From the NCBI RefSeq assembly GCF_024171945.1, contig NZ_JAMTCR010000002.1, positions 2,852,001 through 2,916,000 on the forward strand: a stretch of DNA of 64,000 bases. The letters are read 5' to 3'. Source of the stretch: Actinokineospora globicatena. GTDB lineage: Bacteria > Actinomycetota > Actinomycetes > Mycobacteriales > Pseudonocardiaceae. Positions 51,952 through 59,887 of this stretch are shown here, in pieces. The position numbers were made by a program, and so were the translations under genes. A model generated the notes under the pieces. The model searched no databases and had not been told where the DNA came from. It saw nothing but the letters and a program-made list of their open reading frames with translations. Numbering within the stretch: position 1 is the first letter of the stretch; each line of letters starts with the position of its first letter.

Positions 51952-54900
51952 CTAGAGCTGGTCGGCTTCCTTGCGGGGGTGGGGGGCTGAGGGGGTGGCG
52001 TTGCGGCGGAGGACGGCTTCGAGTTGTTCTCGGCGCAGGGGTTTGGTGAGGAAGTCGTCCATGCCTACGTCGCGGCAGCGTTTCTCGTCGGAGGCCAGGG
52101 CGGAGGCGGTGAGGGCTATGACGGGGACCTGGTTGCGGGGGGCGGGGAGTTGGCGGATCTGGGTGGTGGCCTGGTAGCCGTCGAGGACGGGCATCTGGCA
52201 GTCCATCAGGACGACGTCGTAGTCGCCGGTGCGGAGCATGGTGAGGGCTTGTTCGCCGTTCTCGGCGATGTCGGCGCTGTAGCCGAGGGTGCTGAGCATC
52301 TGGACGACGACCTGCTGGTTGATGTCGTTGTCCTCGGCCACCAGGACCCGGCCCGCGGTGGGGCGGCGGTCGGCGGGCGCCTCGGCGGCGGGGATGACGG
52401 GGGCTTGCTGCGGTGGGACGACCGGGCCGTCGTCGGCGAGGAGCCTGCCGAGGGCGTCGCGCAGGGCGGCGGCGCGGATGGGCTTGGACAGGTAGACCGG
52501 GACACCCATGCGGCGGACGCGGCGGGACTCCTCGGCCTCGTTGGTGGAGCTGAGGATGCCCAGCCGCGGCGCGCCGGTGCTGGGGTCGGCCTGGATGCGG
52601 GCGACCAGCTGGATGCCGTCCAGGTCGGGCATGCGCATGTCCAGCAGGGCCGCGTCGAAGGGCTGGCCCGCCTCCGCGGCCGCGCGCAGGATCGCGATCG
52701 CCTCGGCGCCGGTGGACGCGGTCGCGACCTCGGCGCCCCAGGTGCGCAGCAGCTGCGACACGACTTGCAGGTTGGTGGCGTTGTCGTCCACCACCAGCAC
52801 CGCGGCACCGGTCACCGAGCCGCTGGTGCGGGTCGCGGGCAGCGGGGCGGTGGCGGGCGCCAGCGGCAACGTGAAGTGGAAGGCGCTGCCCTCCTCCGGC
52901 TTGCTGCGCATGCCGATGGTGCCGCCCATCAGCTCCACCAGCTGCCTGCAGATGGCCAACCCCAGCCCGGTGCCGCCGTAGCGGCGGGTGGTGGACACGT
53001 CGACCTGGGTGAACGCGTCGAACAGGTGCTCCTGGCGGTCCTCGGGGATGCCGATGCCGGTGTCGGTCACCGTGAACGTCACCCGGTGCCGCCCGTCCGA
53101 CGGGTCAGCGGGCGGGATCGACACCCACACCACGACCTCGCCGCCCGGGGTGAACTTGATCGCGTTGGACACCAGGTTGATCAGCACCTGGCGGATCCGG
53201 TGCGCGTCGCCGTGCAGCGCGGGCGGGATGGCCGGGTGCACCACCGCGGCGATCTCCACCCCGGGGGTGCGCGCGGTCGGCGCCAGCAGGCTGACCACGT
53301 CCTCGACCACCGACCTCGGGTCGAAGTCGATCGGGTCGATCTCCAGCTTGCCCGCCTCCATCTTGGAGAAGTCCAGGATGTCGCTGATCACCTCCAGCAG
53401 CGCGTCCGCCGAGCGGCGCAGGGTGGCCACGTAGTCGCGCTGGCGCTGGTCGAGGTCGGTGTCGAGCAGCAGCGTGGCCAGGCCGAGCACGCCGTTCATC
53501 GGGGTGCGGATCTCGTGGCTCATGTTCGCCACGAACGCCGACTTCATCCGCGAGGCGGTCAGCGCCTGGTCGCGGGCGTCGGCCAGGTCGCTCTCGTGCT
53601 GCTTGCGCTCGGTGATGTCGCGGACGAACGCGCTGAACACCAGCTCCGCGCCGTCGCCCGAGCGCCACACGGTCAGCTCGGCGGGGAACGTCCAGCCGTC
53701 CTTGTGCTGGGCGACGACCTCGCTGGTCGTGCCGAGCAGGTGCGGCTCCCCGCCCGCCACCACCCGCGCGACGCCCGTGGTGTGCGCGTCGCGCTGCCCG
53801 GGCGGCACCACCAGCTCCACCAGCGGCACCCCCAGCGCCTCGGCCGCGGTCCACCCGAAGATCACCTCGGCCCTGGCGTTCCACGACGACACCCGACCGT
53901 CGGGGCGCATAGCGACGAACGCGTCGCCCGCGGCCTGCAGGATCTCCCGCACCTGCTCCCCGCGCGCGGCCAACCGGACCTCGGCCAGCCGCCTGCGCCG
54001 CTCACCCCGCGCGGCCAGCACCAGCGCGCCGAGCAGCACCTGCACGATGAGCGTGGTGATCGCGACGATCCGGCCGGTCAGCAGCGCCGTGCCCGCGTAC
54101 GCCTGGGCCGCGTCCACCCGCGCCACCACCGCCCACCCCAGCGCCGGGATCGGCCGGTAGGCGGCCTGGAACTCGGTGTCGCCCTCCGCCGTGGTCGCCG
54201 ACCCGGTCCGCCCGCTCAACGCCGCCTCGACGCCCGCCGTGCTCAGCGCCGACACCAGCCCCGGGCCGGGGTCCTCGCCCACCGCCGTGCCCCGGGTGTC
54301 GGCGACCACCACGGACACGTCCTGCGCCGCGGCCACCCGGTCGACCAGGTTCGTCAGCGGGCCGACCGGGTAGCTGACCGCGATGACGCCCAGCACCTTC
54401 CCGGCCGGGTCGGTGATCGGCGCGGCGATGGCGATGACGTCCGGGTTGCCGAGCACGGCCGACTCGAACGCGCTGGAGACGTACGGGCCGCCGCGGCGGA
54501 TCGCGCCCTGGAAGTAGTCCCGGTCGGCGAACCGGGTGCCCTGCACCACCACTGTCGGCGGCGCGATGGTGATCAACCGGCCGGTCGCGTCCAGCGCCCA
54601 CGCGGCCAGGAACGGCGGCTGCTGGCCCTGCAGCGAGAGCACCGCGTCGAAGATCGCCGGATCCGGTGCGGCGGCGGCGAAGTTGGCGGTGCGCAGGGTC
54701 GGGCGCTGCGCGTAGGCGTTGACCAGCGACCCGACCCCGGTGAGCCGGTCCTCCAGCTCGGCGGCGACCACGTCGGCGCTGTGCGTGAGCCTGCGGTCGA
54801 CCTCCCCGTTGACCATCCCGTTCGCGACGCTGATCGACAGGTACGCCAGCAGCACCACCGGGAGCAGCGCGAGCAGCACGAACAGGGCGCACTGGCGCAC

Positions 54901-55737
54901 CAGCCGCCTGCGCAGCTCCGCGCGCAACGCCGGGTCGGTGCGCACGCCGCGGTGCGAGATCGGCAGCCGCACCAGCAGCAGAATGGTCACCACCAGCGAC
55001 CCGGCCGCGATCACCACGACGTCGCGGGTCGTCGCGTGGGAGGCGCGCAGCAGCAGCACGACCGGCAGCAGGACGACGCAGAGGGTCAGGGTGACCTGGG
55101 TGGCCCACTCCGGGCGGGTCCTGGCCGAGGGCACCCGCACCGCGAATCGCGCGGCGACCAGCAGCGCCGAGGACACCAACACGCACGCGAACTCACCGCC
55201 GAGGTTGGCGCGCACCAGCACCGCGCTGAGCAACCACGCCGCGGCCCAGGCCAACAACCACGGCGCCGCCCGCCACCCGGAGTGCGCGAACCGGGCCGCC
55301 ATCCCGGCGAACACCGGCACCCACAGCCACAACGGCAACGTCGTACCGGTACCGGGGATCGTCCACACCAGCACCCCGACCGCGACGACGACCACACAGG
55401 CGTCGAGGTAGGTGAGCACACCGTGGCGCGCGCGGTAGGCACTGCCGAGCACCAGGACCGCGCCCAACGCGGGCACGGCGGCGGGCGCGAGCCACACGTC
55501 ACCGACCACCCACGCCCAGGTCGCCGCGACCTGGGCGAGCACCAACAACCCCCACGGCCCGCGCCAGTCCCGCCCCCGCCCCACCACCGCGACCAGGTCC
55601 ACCGCGACCAACGCCACCACCAGCGCGACCCGCGCCCCGGTGGTCGGCACCAACGCCGCGACCACGACCGCGAGCCCGTGCAGCAGGACCCAGGTCCACT
55701 GCAGCCCACGCACCCGCTTGACCGGTGATGCTGTCAC
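51952..55737 (-). CDS. Hybrid sensor histidine kinase with two receiver domains
   Basis: About 1261 residues. The N-terminal half of the sensor has about eight membrane segments (about 10-300). It is followed by another TM, an extracytoplasmic Cache-like domain (about 310-590, DYFQGAIRRGGPYVSSAF, VIAVSYPVGPL) and a closing TM. Then PAS (about 620-735), HisKA with NMSHEIRTPMNG (His near residue 740), HATPase (NLVSNAIKFTPGG, DTGIGIPEDRQ, GGTGLGLAICRQL) and two receivers. LVVDDN and LLDMRMPDLDG mark the first; LVAEDN, LMDCQMPVLDG and LTKPL mark the second. No DNA-binding output is fused. GTG 55737 is chosen for fit to the first TM; in-frame GTGs further upstream are possible. A phosphorelay of this kind is less common in actinomycetes than simple two-component pairs. 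Confidence 0.88.
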   Translation of the reverse strand: MTASPVKRVRGLQWTWVLLHGLAVVVAALVPTTGARVALVVALVAVDLVAVVGRGRDWRGPWGLLVLAQVAATWAWVVGDVWLAPAAVPALGAVLVLGSAYRARHGVLTYLDACVVVVAVGVLVWTIPGTGTTLPLWLWVPVFAGMAARFAHSGWRAAPWLLAWAAAWLLSAVLVRANLGGEFACVLVSSALLVAARFAVRVPSARTRPEWATQVTLTLCVVLLPVVLLLRASHATTRDVVVIAAGSLVVTILLLVRLPISHRGVRTDPALRAELRRRLVRQCALFVLLALLPVVLLAYLSISVANGMVNGEVDRRLTHSADVVAAELEDRLTGVGSLVNAYAQRPTLRTANFAAAAPDPAIFDAVLSLQGQQPPFLAAWALDATGRLITIAPPTVVVQGTRFADRDYFQGAIRRGGPYVSSAFESAVLGNPDVIAIAAPITDPAGKVLGVIAVSYPVGPLTNLVDRVAAAQDVSVVVADTRGTAVGEDPGPGLVSALSTAGVEAALSGRTGSATTAEGDTEFQAAYRPIPALGWAVVARVDAAQAYAGTALLTGRIVAITTLIVQVLLGALVLAARGERRRRLAEVRLAARGEQVREILQAAGDAFVAMRPDGRVSSWNARAEVIFGWTAAEALGVPLVELVVPPGQRDAHTTGVARVVAGGEPHLLGTTSEVVAQHKDGWTFPAELTVWRSGDGAELVFSAFVRDITERKQHESDLADARDQALTASRMKSAFVANMSHEIRTPMNGVLGLATLLLDTDLDQRQRDYVATLRRSADALLEVISDILDFSKMEAGKLEIDPIDFDPRSVVEDVVSLLAPTARTPGVEIAAVVHPAIPPALHGDAHRIRQVLINLVSNAIKFTPGGEVVVWVSIPPADPSDGRHRVTFTVTDTGIGIPEDRQEHLFDAFTQVDVSTTRRYGGTGLGLAICRQLVELMGGTIGMRSKPEEGSAFHFTLPLAPATAPLPATRTSGSVTGAAVLVVDDNATNLQVVSQLLRTWGAEVATASTGAEAIAILRAAAEAGQPFDAALLDMRMPDLDGIQLVARIQADPSTGAPRLGILSSTNEAEESRRVRRMGVPVYLSKPIRAAALRDALGRLLADDGPVVPPQQAPVIPAAEAPADRRPTAGRVLVAEDNDINQQVVVQMLSTLGYSADIAENGEQALTMLRTGDYDVVLMDCQMPVLDGYQATTQIRQLPAPRNQVPVIALTASALASDEKRCRDVGMDDFLTKPLRREQLEAVLRRNATPSAPHPRKEADQL

Positions 55738-56038
55738 CAGCCGAGCGTGCGCCACCCCCGCCGCCCCGGCGGGCGGGGTTACCCGACCGGGTGAGACATT
55801 CACCCCGTGGTGCCATGCCTGGGTGACGGCCCGGCGACACCCGGGTCGATCCGCCTCCAGGGGACCACATCCCCCACCCCGGCGGTGGTCATCGCCAGGA
55901 CACCACCCCAAAGGGGACCCACGGCCAGCGCCCTCGCTGAGTGTCTGCGGCCGGCGCCGAAGCCACAGTGGCACCGGTTAGGGACCAGGAGCCAGGCCTG
56001 CGGTGGGCCGAGGAGAGTCCGCTGGGGGCGGGCGGGGT
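55738..56038. other. Upstream region of the hybrid kinase gene
   Basis: About 300 bases between the kinase start and the stop of the next minus-strand gene. GC hairpin-like ccgccggggcggcggg words lie near 55760-55780 on the minus strand. No gene, operator or confident promoter was recognised. Part may be coding if the kinase starts at an upstream GTG. Confidence 0.4.
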
Positions 56039-56869
56039 TTACGCGGTGAGCCAGGCGAAGCGGGTGCGGGTGGTGCCGGGGGTGGCGGTCTTGACGGCCA
56101 CGCGGAGGGTGGAGAGGGGGATGAGGCTGTGGGCGTCCGGGCCGGGTTGGGAGATGTAGGGGGTGTTGGCCCAGGCGTCGCCGGAGAGTTCGTAGCCGAG
56201 GGGGTCTTCGTGGTACTGCCAGGTGGTGGCGCGGTGGCGGCGGCCCACCTCGCCCAGGTACCAGGCGGCGCCCTGGACGAAGTCGGTGTTGGTGGGGGCG
56301 GTGAAGTCGGCCAGGGTCGGGGTCCGGCGGAGCACCAAGGCCTCCAGGGCGTCGAGCGAGTCGACGGAGAAGTCCCAGGTGTGGCCGGTGTCGGCGGCCC
56401 AGTCGGACCACTTGGCGGCGCGGTCGGCGAGCCAGTCGGCCAGCAACGGGTGCACCGAGCCCGGGCGTTCGGGGGCGGCGGGCTGGGAGGGCAGGGCGGG
56501 TAGGCGGTCGGCGACCTCGGTGAAGATGGTGCCCGCGCGGGTCTGGACCGCTTGGCCCATCAGCAGGGTCGGCACGATCACGCCCGGGCCGACGTGCGTT
56601 CCCGGCACCACGACCGGCACGTCCGCCTGCGTGTCCCACTCCCACTCGCCGCCGCTGAGCCTGCGCAGGGTCTCGCCGAGGTAGGCGACGACGGATTCGG
56701 TGAACGACGGGTCCGCGCCGGGCACGAAGCGGTCGACGAACGCCGATTCCAGGTGCCGCAACGACTCCGCTGAGTAATCGAGCGGAAAGCGGCCCGAGAC
56801 GTAGAAATCGCGCAGGCGGTCGACGAACGGATCGACGTCGGCGCGCCACTCTTCCCCGGGGTCGGTCAC
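56039..56869 (-). CDS. Hypothetical cytoplasmic protein with internal duplication
   Basis: 276 residues from GTG 56869 (TAGGG upstream). Two related units can be aligned. SAESLRHLESAFVDRFV with SFTESVVAYLGETLRRLSGGEW makes the first (about 25-85). SVDSLDALEALVLRRTP with TNTDFVQGAAWYLGEVGRRHRATTW makes the second (about 165-225). Each is a helix-turn-helix-like pair ending in a Trp-containing strand. No signal peptide, membrane segment or catalytic motif. Similar duplicated proteins of unknown role occur in actinomycetes. Immunity or adaptor functions are conceivable given the adjacent surface nuclease-like protein, but unsupported. Confidence 0.75.
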   Translation of the reverse strand: MTDPGEEWRADVDPFVDRLRDFYVSGRFPLDYSAESLRHLESAFVDRFVPGADPSFTESVVAYLGETLRRLSGGEWEWDTQADVPVVVPGTHVGPGVIVPTLLMGQAVQTRAGTIFTEVADRLPALPSQPAAPERPGSVHPLLADWLADRAAKWSDWAADTGHTWDFSVDSLDALEALVLRRTPTLADFTAPTNTDFVQGAAWYLGEVGRRHRATTWQYHEDPLGYELSGDAWANTPYISQPGPDAHSLIPLSTLRVAVKTATPGTTRTRFAWLTA

Positions 56870-57115
56870 ACACCCGACCCTACCAATTCGCGGCCCGCCG
56901 GGACCCGCGCGCCGACTTCCGCTCCGGCAAACCCACATACCGGTTTTCCCCTTACCGCAACGTGTCCAGTGAATCGGACCCAGGTCCGCACAACTGCCGG
57001 TCCGGCTGTTCGGAATTCCCTGACAGGTCTCGATGCCGGGTGTACGGTGCTGGGATTCATCGAGGTGGCAGGGGGTGCCAGCTTCGACGGCGCCCTCCGC
57101 TGGAGGGGATCTGCA

Positions 57116-59425
57116 GTGCGCGTGACAACGGGGGGTTCGCTGTCCCAGCGAGCCGGGGGATCGAGGGAAGTCAAGGGGAGCAGGAGGTTCCGAGCGGTCG
57201 CGGTCGTGCTCGCGGTGCTGGCCACGGTCGTGACGTGGTCGCCGCAGGCCGCGGTCGCCCAGGCGGCGCAGCGGTGCGCCGACATGTTCAACGTCACCAA
57301 GCCGACGCCGGGGCGCGGTCAGCTGCCCGGGTTCGGCAACAACGTGCCCGCGCCGAAGAACGCGAGCCGGTACGACTACGACAACCCCGGTGAGGCGGCG
57401 CGCGGGCTCGGCCTGCCCAGCCCGGAGGACCTCGCCGACTACGGCGAGGACAGCTCGCCGTACAAGCCGGGCAGCAAGGAGCACGTCTACACGACCTGGA
57501 ACGCCTACCAGAAGCGCAAGGCCAAGGAGCTCAAGGACTGGACCGACGGCGGGCAGGTCGGCAAGAAGCCCAGCGACGCGCTGCCGTACCAGAAGTGGCT
57601 CAACCGCTACGTGCCGAACATGGGCAACGACAACAAGGGCACCGCGTTCGAGGGCCACGCCACCCGCGAGATCGGGCTCGGCGGCGCCGACTGGATGTGC
57701 CAGGACCGCATCCGCGACGCCCAGGGCCGCCCGGTCAGCGGCCGGTTCTACGACGCGATCAACCACCGCGAGAAGCTGATCTACGAGTTCAAGGCGGGCA
57801 GCGGCGTCGACCGCGAGCAGGTCCGGCGCGACCAGGAGTTCGCGCGCCGCCACGGCTACCGGATCCAGTACGTGTTCGGCCGCAACCCGAGCCCGGCGGC
57901 GCGGCAGGCGTTGATCGACGCCGGTCTGGAGCCCGCCGAGACCCGCAGGGCGACCGGGCGGGTGCTCAAGCCCGGCACGCCGACGCCGAGTCCGTCCGCC
58001 GGTCTGCTGAACCCGACCCCCAACAACCCGGGCAAGGGCGCGGCGACCGACCTGTTCGACAGCGCGGGCCGCAACCGCGAGCAGGCGCGCTCGGTGCAGG
58101 ACGTCGACGACGACTTCGCCCGCCGGTCCGGCCGGCCCGACGGCAAGGTCGACGGGCTGCCCAGGCGCCCCGGCGGCATCGACTTCTCCACCATGGAGTT
58201 GCGCTACCTGGCCGAGCAACCCGAGGGCGGCGCGGTCGAGTTCGCCTTCGAGGCCGACGAGAACGCCAACGAGGACGAGGAGCCGTCCTTCGGCGGCTTC
58301 GAGGTCGCGCAGCTGACCTCGGACTCGCTGTTCACCTGGCTGGCGCTGCCGGAGTCCTCGTTCTGGGTCAACCTCAACCCCGACCAGCCCGACAAGATCC
58401 TCGACGACAAGCTCGCCGGCACCGACGCGGGCCGGGTCCTGCTCGAGGCTGACCTGCGGATGAAGCGCGTGCTGGCGAAGGTGATGGTGCCGGACAACCC
58501 GGTGGGCAACCAGTTCTGGGACTCGCTGCACCACGTCAACGGCGCCCCGTGCTGGGTCACCTACCGCGTGTGGGCCGAGGCGGCACCGGCGTCGGTGCGC
58601 GAGGACGGCGGGCAGTTCTACATCCTCGACGCGCCGCTGAAGGTGCAGGCCGAGCCGCTGGCGATCACCGTGCCGCCGGGGCGGGAGTGCACCCAGCCGA
58701 AGGAGGTCCAGGAGTACAACTTCGGGCGCATCAAGGAGGTCCTGATCCCGGAGGTGGAGAAGGCGGTCAACACGGCACCGGACTTCCAGGACCTGCGCAG
58801 CGTCTACCACGCCCGGGTCGCGGCAGCCTGGTTGCGGCAGCGCAACGAGGTCAAGCCGAACGCCTACGACGCGATCATCGACAGCGGTGACGTGGCCAAG
58901 TGGCCCGCGCGCACCCAGTGGAGCAAGCAGAAGGTCTACGAGGACTACCTGAAGTCCTTCCGCGAAGGCGACTACACCTTCACCCGGGAGTACGAACAGG
59001 ACGGTGAGGTGCTCACCTTCTCCTTCGCCACCGGTGGCGTCGACCTCGCCGAGTCGCCGCGCACGCCGATGCCCGCGGAGGCCTTCACCGCGCAGTACCC
59101 GACGTTGCCGGACACGGTGACCGACGCCCGCGCCGACGTCGTCGACTACGAGGACACCACGGCGTCCTGGCTCGGCGCCGACAACGCCCGCCACGTGGAC
59201 CCGCCCACCCCCGGGCCGACGACCACCCAGCCACCCACCCCGCAGCCGACCCAGCCGCCGACGGTGAACCCGCCCGCGCCGACCCAGCCCGCGCCGCAGG
59301 GGAGCCCGTCGCCGCCGCTGGCCGAGACGGGGGCGGCACCGCTGGGGCTCATCGGCGTGGCGGCCCTGCTGCTGGTCGCGGGCACCGGGCTGCTGGTGTG
59401 GCAGCGCAGGCGCCGCAGGGGCTGA
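57116..59425 (+). CDS. Sortase-anchored surface protein with PD-(D/E)xK nuclease-like domain
   Basis: 769 residues. Signal peptide near 20-52 (RRFRAVAVVLAVLATVVTW, cut near AQA). An N-terminal domain (about 60-270) contains GTAFEGHATREIG, GRFYDAINHREKLIYEFKAG and RIQYVFGRNP. The D-x(n)-ExK set, with upstream acidic residues, matches restriction-endonuclease-fold toxins. A long middle region (about 330-690) is unrecognised. A Pro/Thr stalk follows, then the cell-wall sorting signal LAETG, a TM helix (LIGVAALLLVAGTGLLVW) and the tail QRRRRRG, typical of class E sortase substrates. GTG 57116 has GGAGGGG seven bases upstream. A wall-displayed nuclease or contact-dependent effector is the inference. 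Confidence 0.82.
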   Translation: MRVTTGGSLSQRAGGSREVKGSRRFRAVAVVLAVLATVVTWSPQAAVAQAAQRCADMFNVTKPTPGRGQLPGFGNNVPAPKNASRYDYDNPGEAARGLGLPSPEDLADYGEDSSPYKPGSKEHVYTTWNAYQKRKAKELKDWTDGGQVGKKPSDALPYQKWLNRYVPNMGNDNKGTAFEGHATREIGLGGADWMCQDRIRDAQGRPVSGRFYDAINHREKLIYEFKAGSGVDREQVRRDQEFARRHGYRIQYVFGRNPSPAARQALIDAGLEPAETRRATGRVLKPGTPTPSPSAGLLNPTPNNPGKGAATDLFDSAGRNREQARSVQDVDDDFARRSGRPDGKVDGLPRRPGGIDFSTMELRYLAEQPEGGAVEFAFEADENANEDEEPSFGGFEVAQLTSDSLFTWLALPESSFWVNLNPDQPDKILDDKLAGTDAGRVLLEADLRMKRVLAKVMVPDNPVGNQFWDSLHHVNGAPCWVTYRVWAEAAPASVREDGGQFYILDAPLKVQAEPLAITVPPGRECTQPKEVQEYNFGRIKEVLIPEVEKAVNTAPDFQDLRSVYHARVAAAWLRQRNEVKPNAYDAIIDSGDVAKWPARTQWSKQKVYEDYLKSFREGDYTFTREYEQDGEVLTFSFATGGVDLAESPRTPMPAEAFTAQYPTLPDTVTDARADVVDYEDTTASWLGADNARHVDPPTPGPTTTQPPTPQPTQPPTVNPPAPTQPAPQGSPSPPLAETGAAPLGLIGVAALLLVAGTGLLVWQRRRRRG

Positions 59426-59443
59426 CCGGCACGCACGAGACGC

Positions 59444-59471
59444 GAGAGGGCGGCCCACGGGTCGCCCTCTC
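59444..59471. terminator. Hairpin after the surface-protein gene
   Basis: Nine perfect pairs, gagagggcg (59444-59452) / cgccctctc (59463-59471), ten-base loop, 18 bases after the stop. Confidence 0.8.
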
Positions 59472-59565
59472 GGCGTTTGCCCAGTTCACGGCTGCGTTCC
59501 CTGTCACATAGACGTGTGCGACGGAGGGGTGTAGGCAGAGAGCCACCCGAGGACTGGAGACAACG

Positions 59566-59883
59566 ATGCGCTACCTGATGACGACGAAGGCAGGCGGCGA
59601 GGCCCCCGACGAGCGCCTCTACGAGGAGATGGGCAAGTTCGTCGCGGAGCTCACCGCGTCCGGGGTGCTGCTGGCGACCGGGGGACTGGCGCCCGCGCAC
59701 CTCAAGGTCGCCTCGGTCGGTGGCGAGATCACCGTGACCGACGGGCCCTTCGCCGAGGCCAAGGAGGCGGTGGCCGGGTTCGCCCTGGTCGAGGTGCGCT
59801 CCGAGGAGGAGGTCATCGAGCTGGCCAAGCGGTTCCGGCGCATCGTCGGCGACGGCGAGGGCGTCATCCAGCAGGTGTTCTAG
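59566..59883 (+). CDS. YCII/DGPF-domain protein paired with ECF42 sigma factor
   Basis: 105 residues with the DGPF signature TVTDGPFAEAKEAVAGFALVEV and the YCII ferredoxin-like fold start MRYLMTTKAGGEAPDE. DGPF proteins are the standard genomic partners of ECF42 sigma factors and are thought to belong to their regulons. ATG 59566 has GGACTGGAGA upstream. Four bases separate its stop from the sigma factor GTG. Confidence 0.9.
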   Translation: MRYLMTTKAGGEAPDERLYEEMGKFVAELTASGVLLATGGLAPAHLKVASVGGEITVTDGPFAEAKEAVAGFALVEVRSEEEVIELAKRFRRIVGDGEGVIQQVF

Positions 59884-59887
59884 CCCG

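Noticed and set aside
52024..55728. 1,200-codon open frame opposite the hybrid histidine kinase
   Set aside because: Composition is Gln/Arg/His/Gly-rich with no domain, whereas the opposite strand has HisKA, HATPase and receiver motifs.
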